Shown in pieces: positions 1 through 11,400 of a DNA stretch of 64,000 nucleotides. The position numbers were made by a program, and so were the translations under genes. Source of the DNA: Tricholoma matsutake (Eukaryota; Basidiomycota; Agaricomycetes; Agaricales; Tricholomataceae). The stretch spans positions 5,394,001 through 5,458,000 of the forward strand of contig AP026541.1 in NCBI GenBank assembly GCA_026075535.2, given 5' to 3'. The notes beneath the pieces are model-generated. The model was not told where the DNA came from, ran no database searches, and worked only from the letters and a program-made list of their open reading frames with translations. The first letter of the stretch is position 1. Every line of letters begins with the position of its first letter.

Positions 1-2353
1 TCTTGTCATCAGACCTTTTGTCTGACTTGGATCCAGAGTGTCTGGATGGTTTCCCTCCAGATGCGTGATGTTGAGTATCATGACAATCTTTGTTATGGCA
101 ATCACTATCGCCATGACTTTGAAGCTCCTTGGTAGGATACTTCAACCCCGGATATTTAGAGCTATCACAATAGTTCTTATCGTATTTTTGGGAACAATCC
201 TGGGATTGTTCATGAGACCATTCGGGAGAAGGGTCTTTTGTTTTGGAAGTTTTAGTTGAAGAGGATGTGCTCTTCGACTTGGTGGAATCCATTATACGCT
301 TCTTTTCATTGAAGCGTTTTCTCATCTTACTGATTTCCTCTGCCTGGCAGGCAAAGTGTAGGATATCTTGCACTGAGCTTGTCTCAGCAGAACATCCTTT
401 GTCTAGTACAAAGGATATGATGCTTGTGGGCAACCCGGTCACCAATTGCATTTTGAATGTAAATGGATTGGGTGCCTGTATCATCCTGGTAGCATAGCAC
501 TCCAGTTTGTGGTAATAGCCCATAATGCCCTCATCGGCATTATACTCGATGTGCCAGAACTTGTTGGTCATGTCGTGGGTTGCATTTTCATGCACAAACC
601 AGTCATATAGGCCAGTGATGACTTCCTTGAAAGTCCAGGCAGATCATTGATGGTATGCACCGTCAATGCTATCTTCAAACCAAGTGAGGGTGGTGTTCTC
701 AAGGAACATCACCATATATTTGATGTGGTCTGAGTCCAGTTCAGGGCTGCACACCTTGTTCACCTTTAACCACTGAAGAAGGGCATTCATCCATCTTTCA
801 AAGGCTTTGGTGTTGAGTAATCTGCCATACTTCGATGGATTGGGAACTCTGGGACTGTTCTTGCCTCCAGTGGCAGGAATCTCTGTCAAGACAGAGACCT
901 TGTTGTCGATCTGTCTATGTATCTTGGCATGAATATCCCTCAAATATTTTGAGGGATGGTGAGAGCCTTTATCTCAATAAGAATTGGGATAGGAAGATGT
1001 AGACCAGTAAGGGCTACTTGGTTCTTGTGGGGTACCAGAACGTCCAGATGGGGTACATCTGGAAGAAGTGCATGTTTGCACTCCTCGTCGGGGATTTGAT
1101 GAGTTTCTGCAGGATGCCTCTTCCTCGAATTGAGAAGAATGTTCAGTACTTTCATTGCTTGATGTGCTATACGTCGAGTCGCTATCACTTCCATTACCAT
1201 CATCCCCAGACCCATCTCCATCTGGTGGTCCTCCATGGCCAGCGTGACTCTGCAGGCCATCTGGAATTTACAGATGGTGGGCTCTCTCGCTTTTGATGGC
1301 GAGATGAAGGATCATCCTTATCCCAAGATTGACCATCTTTGTCGAAATGGATCCCCTGATCAGGGATTGAGGTGGGATGTCCGTCCTGGATATCGCCATT
1401 GAGTATCCTTTGAAGGACAATCCTGTTGTTGTTGATATAGTGTACCTTCTTTTTAGAAGGTACTTCACAAGACAACTCAGGGGTCTGTAGACGTGGGGAA
1501 CCACATCTGTGGGTGGAAGGATTTTCTCATTCCGCTGGGTTGGTGGAACAAGGTTGGAAAGGGTTGGGATCTTGTTCTGTTGCTGTGGAACGAGGTATAG
1601 TAGGGTTCATTATTTCCCTACGGGCAAAGTGACTGGTGTAACTTAACGCCAGGTCTTTAAGTTGGTTTTCCAACTTAATTGGTTCAAAATCTCTTGCATC
1701 CACACAATGGGTAAACATATCCATTGTGATCTGAGCAAAATGCTCAGCTCCAAATTTGTTGTCCAATTCATCCTCTCAAGGTTTGGCCTCGAGGGGTTTT
1801 TTCTCTAGGCGTCGGTGCAGCTGATTGTCAGTGTTCATCGGCATTGCAGGTGCTGATGCTGTTAAATCCAGCCATACGGCAGGGAATAATCCAGGTGTTT
1901 TGTACATCTGGCTGTTGCAGGGAAGATTGATACCATTACCAGGGGTAATCTGGTTGTTGCTGGGCTCTGGGGTCAATTCATCCAGAGGAGAAAGCTTCTG
2001 CAAGCCAGGAGAGGTCCTGGAATGGAATGAGTGTCTTGTCGACTGTTGTTTGATGAGAAAGATTTTCTGGATCCGGGGTCGCTGTTGTCGGCATCCTCGA
2101 TGGTGGGCCATCAATGGTGTGGGCTGAGGCTCGAAGTGGCTGTATGCGCTTCGAGGGTCTGAAAGTCCCTAGTAGGAGAAACATTGTTTCTCAAGGTGCT
2201 TGTATGCGCCTCGAGTGGATGGGATCCAGTCAAATATTTTGGAGCGCGCCAAGGAGACTCTGAGCCTGATGGCGACGGATGAGATCTACCCTGCACATCC
2301 TGCTTGGGAGCAGGCTTCAGCTTGTTCTTGGTCTTGGCCCTGGTCAAAACCAT
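1..2353 (-). pseudogene. Decayed Ty3/Gypsy gag region
   Basis: On the minus strand a reading path starts near 2353 (MVLTRAKTKNK) and runs through several frames to the window edge. The recognisable core lies at 644-860 and reads PSKYGRLLNTKAFERWMNAL and then DSDHIKYMVMFLENTTLTWF. This is the usual fungal Gypsy gag (Retrotrans_gag-like) pattern: an xxxFxxWxxxLLxWL stretch followed by FLExxxLTWF. The path below it (about 600-1) continues gag-like through CHACQAEEISKMRKRF-type sequence and a Ser/Lys/His-rich tail. Open pieces lie at 1527-1766, 1776-2114 and 1978-2184 in different frames, so frameshifts and stops make it non-functional. The pol part lies outside the window. It may belong to the same clade as the Gypsy relic at 24281-38565, but this is unproven. 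Confidence 0.7.
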
Positions 2354-2716
2354 GGTCTCGTTCTTGAGGTACAATCTTCAGCAATGGAGAAAAAGAATTT
2401 TGGTCGTAGCAGTGGGCAAAAAGCAAAGAGTCGAGTGCAAAGAAACTTGATTCGGGTCCTAGTGATGGATATGCTTCCATTGCTAATCGCATTGAGAATT
2501 TTCTCCCTTTGTGGGAGAAGTTCAGGGTCATGTTGATGACAATCACCGATGGGGCGATGTCGAGCTTAATTCTATATGAGTTTGAGTGTTTAAAAAACTG
2601 TTGTGAGTTGGAGGGGGGTCCCTTAAGATCACACAGGAGCTAAACACAAATAACATATATTATTGTGTGTACTCAAGGTGGTTGTAAAAAGGTTATTATG
2701 TAAATAGAAGGTTGGT

Positions 2717-3553
2717 GTTATGATTTTTGTTATCGTAACCCAGGACGACCAGACATACGCCGGCAAGACCGGGTACTTTATTTTTCTGATTCAACTCGAC
2801 TCACTTCCGACGGGAGACGCTTTGACGCATGGTGACTCCATGCACCCGAACCCACTCCCACACATGCTGTGGTATGACAGCCCCTTGACATGAGGTCCAT
2901 GACGTCGGACTCTCACGATCAACATGCTGCGCTGCAGCATGTCCTTGACATTGGATCCTTGACATTGGATCCGTGACATCGGATGCCTCATGCTAGGCAT
3001 GAGGCTTATCCTTTATTGTTCCCTGACATGCTGCGGCGCAGCACTCTGTGACATCGGACGCCTCATGCAAGGCATGAGGCCTGTCATTTCTATTGTTCTT
3101 TCTATTTTTACTTGATAATGATCCTGCATTCCGATTGGATGATAGGTATCTTCGAACTGTATATAAGCTGTAGTAATACTGCCTGTATTCCTCAGCTTGA
3201 CCTACTTCAATCAATGGTCTTAGACTCAACCAGAACACTCGACAGCTTAGGAAGCCCCTAGCTGTGATAACTCGAACTCGACAGTTGGAAAGCCTCCAAC
3301 TGTGATACACAAACCGATGGTCTACTCAGAAAGCCTCTGAGTACGGATAGCCATAACGACTTGAGGAAGTACCCAAGTGAAGGCCAGAAGCCTGATACAC
3401 TAGGAAAGCCTCCAACTGTAACATACAAAGCCAAGGCTGAGTTAAGGACCTATAGTCTTAACAGTTGGTCCCTTTATAGGGGCCAGCCAGGTCAATAGCC
3501 AAGAAAAGTAATATATACAAACACAGGGTCAAGCCCGGGTCACCACACATACA
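2717..3553 (+). repeat. LTR-like promoter block, probably a degenerate LTR
   Basis: No ORF is credible here. The block opens with tgttatga and holds a TATA-like tgtatataag near 3161, which would fit U3 and a promoter of a plus-strand LTR. It ends near caccacaca at about 3545-3553. Two direct repeats each carry a perfect 9-bp-arm hairpin, gcctcatgc and gcatgaggc with a 3-nt loop, at 2985-3005 and 3060-3080. A further near-palindrome, catgctgcgctgcagcatg, lies near 2923-2941. Downstream (3240-3420) the phrase aaagcctc recurs at close spacing. No TSD or partner LTR was found, so the exact ends and orientation are inferred. It could instead be the 5' LTR area of the minus-strand gag next to it. 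Confidence 0.35.
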
Positions 3554-4370
3554 AAATGCAGACAATGTTCAAGTTGCATCAATTGGCATTTTCCACTCTC
3601 TTGCCTTTCACATCCCCTGGATATTAAAAGACCACTTGTATGCAACTCTAGGATGGCCATAATACATATTTTCCTCTTATTTTGTGGCCTCATCCTATCA
3701 GTCAGTGCCAAATGCATGATTTTTGTACATATCCACTTCCTACCAACATACAATGCTTCCAGGACCTTGAGCCTGATGTTAAACTAACAGTTGGAGGCCT
3801 ACATTGCCCTATAAATGGTGTATATACCAGGTAAGCTCCTCAATGAATTCTCAAAACAGTCTGATAACTCCATCATGATGTTACCCTAGATGTCCTTCCC
3901 CCTCCTGTTCAATTTGCCCTTGATATACAACCTTCAAGTTCACTGGAAGGGAGATAAATAAGTCCTAGTACTAGTATTGATGGATTTCCAGTGATTATTG
4001 CACCATGTTAATTGGCCAGCCAGATTCTGCTGCCAGAACACCAACTGGATGCCCTGTCTCCCTTTACAGAAAACCTGGTATGCCCCTCATCCCCCTGCCC
4101 TCAACAATCCCACCCCCACACTCAGAATGTATAAAACCTCCTTTTTGGGGTGGTTGTTCCAAGGTATAGAGGGGTTTCTTTATGCTAGAACATGATACTC
4201 CCCCCCCCCTGTCTGTAAGTTTGTTTTTTTCACTCTCCCTGACAGTCCCCTTTTTATTATGATGCATGAGATATGAGATATGTATATTATTATAATTTAC
4301 AATGTATCTAGCTATATGTTTTGGGGTATCCTGCTTGGTCCCCCACTGAGCAAGCCTGAATTGAAGGACA
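3554..4370. other. Intergenic stretch without recognised feature
   Basis: There are only short unrelated ORFs and a C-run (about 4200-4210). No domain, LTR terminus or TSD was recognised. Confidence 0.5.
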
Positions 4371-4562
4371 TCACACTGTAGCTGGTCGAAAATGGCTCAA
4401 TAAGGAAATATTATAATAATAATGTATGTACAATATGAATGAATAATTGAAAGAAAAAGTGGGAATGAGGGAAATAGCAAGTGCATCATCAGGAACAGCA
4501 AGCACGAAGGTTTGATGGTGGGTGGGAACTGCTCCCCACCATGATGGGACCTGCAATCTCAC
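4371..4562 (-). repeat. Dispersed repeat family, copy 1 (peptide-like segment)
   Basis: The minus strand encodes HQTFVLAVPDDALAISLIP followed by a hydrophobic Phe/Tyr/Ile-rich tail. The same pattern recurs at 21350-21583 (minus; SANIVLIIPNDEHAIPLIP) and 38880-39066 (plus; SANIVLTVSDSKLTISFILP). The similarity holds at both DNA and peptide level, so the three are degenerate copies of one dispersed element. Its class is unknown and the peptide may not be real. Confidence 0.4.
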
Positions 4563-4972
4563 TAACTAAATCAGGCTATTCTCATGGTCACGTGTCAGGC
4601 ACAGTGCAATCCCCAACTCTCTTACATAAGTAAGAGGAGGTGTCATGCCTTCCGCAGTCCTCGGTTCTGGTTCTGAAACTGAAGAAGAGGTGAGTGCACC
4701 ACTTATGGTCATGCATCTCCATTGGATGTGCTCCTTGATGGGTAAGATAACTGACAAATCTATCACAGTGAATAGCATGCTTGATTGGAGCACACGTCAT
4801 CCTCATTGGTTCAATGTTAGCTGATCACCTTGGCTTGTGCCAGTATTGTTTGCACAACCCTTTACCCATTTCCATCGCACTTAATAATTCATCATCATCA
4901 GACAGTCATTTGCATGAGTATGTTAAACTTGTCTCTTACACGCCTGACTCAGTGTGGATCTCTCAAACTGTT

Positions 4973-5095
4973 ACGAGTCCTTAACATAGTTAAGACTTGT
5001 TCTTTATCATTTGAGTAAATAGTAACAATTTTGATTCATTGATTTACAATATGGACCACAGCAAAATATTTCCTAAATAGGAAATTGGTCAATAC
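4973..5095 (+). repeat. Dispersed repeat family R1, copy 1
   Basis: This segment begins acgagtccttaacatagtta and ends around tatttcctaaatagg. It is closely matched by 38568-38690 in the same orientation. The second copy abuts the end of a Gypsy RT relic at about 38565, which suggests R1 is the end of a mobile element. No TIR or TSD was resolved. Confidence 0.55.
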
Positions 5096-5900
5096 TTAAA
5101 AATATATAACAACAAATGCAAATAGTGCATGGGAAGATTACATAATAGTAGTACCAACATAATGGATCTTATAATTGTGAAAACACAACTGAAAGTTTAC
5201 AAAAATTTCAAAATGATGTAAGATATTGATCTAGGAGGCTATTTGTATTGATTTTTCAAGCTGAGTTAAAAAATCATACTTGTTTGGTCATGTGACTTAT
5301 ATCTATTGCTATACTTGGATACAAAAAAAAAATTTCATTGCTGGCTCCAAAAACTTATTTTGTGAATAACTCATGCAATAATGCTCCAAATTGTATTATA
5401 TAATGATAGAACCAAATCTGATTACATTGTGCACACAATCTATTTTTAGAACATCATGTGACTTTTGATCTTGTTGGCTGTAATCTAATCAACATTGCAT
5501 TATTAGTGTTTCTGAAACTCTTAAATGGCTGATCATATGACTACATGCCAATATACCTGATTACATAATCCAATAAATGCTATAATATTTGGTCACATGA
5601 CTACATGCAGATGGTAGACCTGGTTATATAATTCAATCAAATGCCATATTGCTTTCTTGTCAGGTATAATCTAATCAACTTGCATTATATCAATAATATG
5701 ACTTTGTTTATTTGTATTTGGCTTAAATAAACATCAGATCTGAACTCAGCTCAAAATTCTGATCAAATGCATACTGAAAGTTAATATTTCCATATATGGT
5801 CAATCTGAATCTTATTTGTATAACTATACAGTTGCTATACATATCAAACTGACTTTGAACTTTAAAAAACATTTCAACTCTTGTTCTTCAACCACCATCA
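5096..5900. other. AT-rich stretch without gene
   Basis: The sequence is AT-rich with no credible ORF. The phrase ctgaactcagctcaaaa near 5747 also appears at about 25560 and 25680, so it is probably a relic of the same AT-rich repeat family as 25331-26540. Confidence 0.45.
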
Positions 5901-5912
5901 TCTCTTACTGTG

Positions 5913-6405
5913 ATGCATTCTGAGCCTCCCTCTTGCCCTACTGCTTCAGTTGTTTTTGCTATGGCTTCTAAGGCTACTAAACCCTCTTATAGGCAACAAT
6001 CTATACTCTTTGTCCTCTCCCCCCTCTGTGGGTGCTCTACCTGGGTGTGAGCTGCAACTTGGTGAGTTTTTTGTTTTTTGTTTTTTTTGTTTTTTTTTTT
6101 CCAAATTATCTTTTATACTACTTAAACTGTTCAACACTTCACATCTAGTAGTAGATGTGAGAGTGAGTTTTTGTTAATGTTCTTTTGTACTTTTGAGCCT
6201 GCCAGTTATACAATTGGTTTTTATTTGTATAATATTACTCCTATATTATTTGAACTGTTGAACAGTACAAATAATGTTTTCATTTGTATAATATTACTTC
6301 TATATTATTTGAACTGTTGAACAGTACAAATAATATTATTTTGATACTATTTTTAAATTTTGTTGATCTTTTCTTTGATTCTTATCTTATGATTTTTATT
6401 ATTGT
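5913..6405 (+). other. Possible 5' exon and intron of the Helitron gene
   Basis: An ATG at 5913 opens MHSEPPSCPTASVVFAMASK and stays open to a splice-donor-like ggtgagtt at about 6060. A pyrimidine-rich tract and ttattattgtag near 6394-6405 could be the acceptor. The putative intron carries a poly-T run and the tandem repeat at 6223-6334. I cannot tie this exon to the Helitron protein by family knowledge, so it is a suggestion only. Confidence 0.25.
6223..6334 (+). repeat. Two-copy tandem repeat, 59-bp period
   Basis: The string atttgtataatattact begins at 6223 and again at 6282. Both copies continue through gaactgttgaacagtacaaa, with few differences between them. Confidence 0.8.
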
Positions 6406-6514
6406 AGATACAACTGATATTACTATGTCTTTTATTTACTTGGATCTTGCTAGTAAGTCATTTATTTGGCTATAAATAACTGCTAATAGTTATAATTTAC
6501 TAGTAAGTCAATCT

Positions 6515-6713
6515 TTGGATTGGTGTGATAATTTGCCTACTCTTGGTCTGGGTGAGTGGCTATATTTTTCACACTATGCTTGCTTACAAACTTTTTCTTC
6601 TGGCCCAGATGAAAGCTTAACAAGCTTTTACCATAGTGGCATTTGGAACCCAAGTTCGAGCCCTTGGGCACCCTGGAACAAAAGTTCTTGTATTTTGAGC
6701 CCTTGGGCAACCC
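6515..6713 (+). pseudogene. Helitron protein N-terminal segment, upstream of Gypsy insertion
   Basis: The open frame begins at ATG 6515 and runs without stop into the Gypsy target site. Its end is repetitive, with units such as SPWAPWNKSSCILSPWA. After the Gypsy is removed the frame continues at 12764 as QNESSS. The true start may be further upstream if the intron proposed at 6061-6405 is real. I do not recognise a domain. Confidence 0.45.
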
Positions 6714-7139
6714 TGTAAGGGGACTAGGGGGGTGCCCTGTGTGTTTTTCCTATTTTTTATGTTTGTCCTATATTTTTCCCCATCTCATTTCCTTCTATTC
6801 TTCATTTTCTATGATTTTTCCGGATTTTATTACCAATTTTCCCTTGCTATCATGTTTGTACATGTTGACACTTTTATATTTAGAGGTGGAGTACCCCTTC
6901 CGACACATATCCCTTGGTATGATGTCATTCGGTGGCCTTGATCCGCCTATCTCTGCCTTTTTCTATTTTTAGGTTATATTTGATTTTTGTTGTCTTCACA
7001 TATACTGGGCATCAGCAAGGGGATCCTTAGAGTTTTCTCTTCGGATTTCCCTTTGCTAGGTGTGTCCCCAATGCCTATATTATGTAGTATAATTTTAACT
7101 TCGGATTTCCCTTTGCTAGAGGCTTAGGTTGCCCTTATA
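6714..7139 (+). repeat. 5' LTR of the marY1-like Gypsy
   Basis: It starts tgtaagggga and ends gcttaggttgcccttata. It contains a direct repeat, cttcggatttccctttgcta, at about 7039 and 7098. The decamer agagttttct (7029-7038) can pair with the bases just after the LTR. It differs from the 3' LTR at only a few positions. Confidence 0.95.
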
Positions 7140-7141
7140 GT

Positions 7142-7151
7142 AGAAAACTCT
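7142..7151 (+). promoter_or_regulatory. Putative self-priming primer binding site
   Basis: The decamer agaaaactct, two bases after the LTR, is the exact reverse complement of agagttttct at 7029-7038 within the LTR. Tf1/sushi-group chromoviruses prime reverse transcription by folding the mRNA 5' end onto such a site. No tRNA-complementary PBS is obvious here. The assignment is inference and depends on transcription starting near 7029. Confidence 0.5.
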
Positions 7152-7170
7152 CCCCTAAGGCCCAAAAATT

Positions 7171-8422
7171 GTGAATGTGCTGCCCAAGATAGGCAGGTAC
7201 AGACTGGACGACGCTTCCCAAAGCTCCACAGAGTCCCTACACACCGTTCCAGATAATCTCGCCTTTATTACGCCGCCATTTTCGCCAAACGTGCTCCCTA
7301 GCGACATGGACGCATCAGAACGCTTTGACGCGCTTGAAAGCGACATTTCTGGAATGCGCGTGCAAATTGACTTGCTTAAATCTACAATTGAAAACTTCGT
7401 TAGGACCCTCCAGGCTAACCCTATGACCAATAGTTCCCCCTTTATGACTCCAAGCGCATCCAACAACGACGTTTTGCCAAACGCGTCCACTGAGGAACGT
7501 GCCCAGATCAAACCGTCCCCCCCGCCAAATTTAATGGTGCACGTGTGCAGGGACGTGCATTCCTTAATTCCTGTGAGTTATACATTAGTCTCCAGTCGCA
7601 TCAATTCATCGATGAGGCTGCAAAAATTTATTGGGCCTTCACATACATGAAATCTGAACACGCCTATCTCTATGTGGACCGTATCCTATGTCAAACTAAA
7701 GAACTCGGTTCTCTACCTTTCTCCACTTGGGGTGACTTTCGAGCTGAGTTCGTACGCCACTTCTGCCCCCTCAATGAACGCCACCGAGCAGTGACACGAC
7801 TTGAGTCATCCGCTTACCACCAGGGACATCGATCCGTGGACGACTATATCGATGAGTTCAAGGATTTGGTGGACATGGCAGGATATGGGAGTGGGTTACC
7901 AGTGGTGGTGAAGTTCCGATGGGGGCTCAACTGAGAAATTCAGGACCAGATTGCACAGATGTTGAAGGGCGCCCAGCGGATGATGATATCCTTGCTTGGT
8001 ATGAAGCTGCTTCACTCTGTGACAAGAACCAACTCACAAATGCGGTGTTTAATGCTGCATTCCATGCTCCAACTACCACTCATATGCCCTACACCTTCAA
8101 TCGAAGCCTCCCCCACTCTAACCCCATTCCTGTTTGTCAAACTCCCACACCAGCCATCAATGTCCCAGTACCAATGGATGTTGATGCAGCCCGCAGCTGT
8201 GCACATAAGTTGGATCTCTGCTACCATTGTGGGGAACCTGGACACAGGGCTGGAGCGTGTCCCCATTGTCAGGATATCCGCATGCTCACCCCCGAGGGAC
8301 GAGACGAACTCCTGCAAGATTTGTTGGCGCTTGTAGATGTTGAGGAAGCGAAGGATCAAGTTGCAGAGGAGATTAAGTTGGAAGTTGTAGAGGAGCAGGA
8401 TTTTCCTATTCACAGCGAGTGA
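7171..8422 (+). pseudogene. Gag of the marY1-like Gypsy, frameshifted
   Basis: This encodes the capsid/nucleocapsid protein. The first ATG in the opening frame is at 7306 (MDASERFDALESDISGM), in a coiled-coil-like stretch. The capsid core follows: GRAFLNSCELYISLQSHQFI, IYWAFTYMKS, FSTWGDFRAEFVRHF, RSVDDYIDEFKDL and VVVKFRWGLN. A zinc knuckle, CYHCGEPGHRAGAC (CX2CX4HX4C), lies at about 8219-8260. Two frame changes break it. One is at the seven-C run 7517-7523, where KPSPP should continue AKFNG. The other is near 7960-7975, before GRPADDD. A TGA at 7932-7934 follows GLN, where related proteins usually have a charged or polar residue. Gag ends with TGA 8420-8422, overlapping pol in another frame. 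Confidence 0.85.
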
Positions 8423-11400
8423 ATTGTACGCCCTCACTGCCTGTCCATAACCACTTTGAAGTCTTGTCAGTTGAATCCCCGGAGAATGAATCCATTTCTG
8501 TGACTGCTCCCCTCTCTGACCCTTCGAAGTTGGCTAAAGACGTACCTGCTCTCCCCATCTCTCCTTCTACTCCACATCCCAAAATTAAATCATGGGAGCG
8601 TAAACTACCACGCAAGTATATTGTGGCATCCACTCCCTCTGCACATTCCTTAAACCTAGCCATCGAACTGCAGACGACCGACACTGGACAGATACTCGGT
8701 GTCTCTGCACTCCTGGACTCTGGTGCGACTGGTCTCTTCATCGATTCCCATCTGGTACAACAACATTGCCTAAATACTCGCTCACTCTCACGTCCGATAC
8801 CTGTATATAACGTGGATGGATCCCCAAATGAAGCTGGTGCCATCCGAGAGGTTGCAGACCTGGTTCTCTGTTACAAAGATCATAGTGAGCATGCCATTTT
8901 TGCTGTCACTCAATTAGGAAAGCAAAAGGTGATTTTGGGATATCCATGGCTTCGAGACCATAACCCAGAGGTCGACTGGCGTACCGGGGAGGTTACCATG
9001 AGCCGATGTCCATCCCGCTGTTGGACGTGTTTCACAGAAGCCAGGCAAGAACGTCGTGGACAGAAGGCAGCAATACGACGTACTCAGAAGTATCGTGCTG
9101 GACCCCTGCCTATACCTGAAGTGGAATTGGAAGGGGTTCCTGATCTAATGCCGGACTCGGATGATGATGATGAGGACCCAGAGGAAGTGGAGGAGGGTGA
9201 TCGGATCTTCTACACTGCGATTCACTCATCGCATGAGGTGTGTGCCACATCGAACATATCCCAACGCCTTGCCAAGGCCTTCCACAAAAACAACGCTGCT
9301 AAATCCTCTACTAACTCCTTACTCCCTCATCTCCATGAGTTTGAAGACGTGTTCTCCAAGGAGTCATTCGACTCTCTTCCTGCGCGCAAGCCATGGGATC
9401 ACGCGATCGAACTCACCCCCGGCGCAACCCCTTCATCCTGCAAGGTCTATCCTCTCTCTCTGGAAGAACAACGGCAGCTTGACCAGTTCATCAACGAGCA
9501 CCTGACCTCTGGATGTATTTGACCATCGAAGTCACCCATGGCCTCTCCCTTTTTCTTTGTCAAGAAGAAGGATGGCTCACTTCGACCAGTTCAAGACTAC
9601 AGAAGGCTCAACAACATCACGGTCAAAAATCGCTACCCACTACCCCTCATCTCCGAACTTGTAAACCAGCTCCATGGAGCCCGATACTTCACCAAGCTTG
9701 ATGTCTGTTGGGGCTATAATAATGTGAGGATAAAAGAGGGAGATGAGTGGAAGGCAGCCTTTCATACCAACCATGGTCTTTTTGAACTGCTTGTCATGTT
9801 CTTTGGCCTTACTAATAGCCCTGCCACCTTTCAGACCATGATGAATGACATCTTCCACGACCTCATCCTCGAAGGCGTTGTCTGCATCTATCTCGACAAC
9901 ATCCTCATCTTCACTCACACGGTTGAAGAGCACCGTCGCATCATGCGCCTCATCCTAGAGCGACTTCAATGGTACAAACTCTACCTTCATCAGGACAAAT
10001 GTGAGTTCGAAAGGACCAAGATCGAGTACCTCAGCCTGATTATCTTGGAGGGTCAAGTGGAGATGGATCCTATGAAGGTAAATGGGGTCACAGCTTGGCC
10101 GACGCCCACGAACAAGAAGGAGGTGCAGTCTTTCCTGGGCTTCATCAATTTCTATCGGTGTTTTATCAAGGATTTCTCACATCATGCACAACCACTGTTC
10201 GACTTGACAGGAAAGGAGGCATGGAGGTGGGATAATGCACAACAGGAGGTGTTTGAAAAGCTTAAGGAGATGGTCACTTCCGCTCTGATCCTTACCTTTG
10301 CTGACGATTCGCGTCCTGTTCGTGTAGAAGCCGACAGTTCTGACTTTGCAACGGGCGCCATGTTGTCTCAGCAGTCTCCGGAGGACCAGAAGTGGCATCC
10401 TGTTGCATTCTACTCCAAAAGCCTTAGTGCTGTAGAGTGAAACTACGAGATCCATGACAAGGAGATGTTGGCGATAATGCGTGCACTTGAGGAGTGGCGA
10501 CACTTCCTCGAGGCTGCCCAACACAAGGTGGAAATTTGGACAGATCACAAGAATCTCGAGTACTTCATGACGGCCAAGAAATTGAACTGTCGTCAAGCTC
10601 GTTGGTCCCTGTATCTATCTAGATTCGACTTCTCCTTGCACCACCATCCGGGTTGCAGCATGGGGAAGACCGATGCCCTATCCCGATGTGCAGACCATGG
10701 GGATGGCAGCGGTGACAACCAAAACATTGTGCTGTTGCAGCCAGACCTGTTCACCATTCGGGCACTGGAAGGCATCGCACCCCAGGGCGAGGAGCGGGAC
10801 ATCCTACGTGACATTCATCATGCAAACCATAGCGGTTTACATGAGGATGTTGTCGCCCGAGCTGTTAAAGAACTGAGGAAGGGATCGACCCTTTCCTTAC
10901 GTGCGGCAGAGTGGGCTGAAAAGGAGGACTTGTTGTATTTCAGAGATTGCATCTATGTTCCCAATGACCCAGACCTTCGCCGGTGCATCATATCCCAACA
11001 ACATGACTCACAGATTGCTGGCCACCCCGGATGCTGGAAGACCTTGGAGCTCACCTCACGGAACTATTGGTGGCCACAAATGTCATGGCTCATTGGTCAG
11101 TATTGTCGCACTTGTGACCTTTGCTTACGCACCAAGGTTCCTCGTCGCAAGCCTATTGGTGAGCTACAGCCTCTTCCTGTTCCAGAGAGTCGTTGGGATG
11201 TTGTCAGCGTCGACTTTGTGGTGGAATTGCCAGAGTCAAAAGGGTTTGATGCGGTGATGTGCACAGTTGACTCAGTGGGAAAATGCGCTCACTTCATTCC
11301 CACTCACACCACTGTCAGTGCCCTAGGTGCCGCTTGACTCTACCTCCACCACGTGTGGAAATTACATGGGCTTCCTGGTGCCTTCCTCTCGGATCGTGGC

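Noticed and set aside
6732..6972. Hydrophobic ORF (MCFSYFLCLSYIF-like) found three times (6732, 12358, 45383)
   Set aside because: It lies wholly inside the 426-bp LTR, and its conservation follows from LTR identity.
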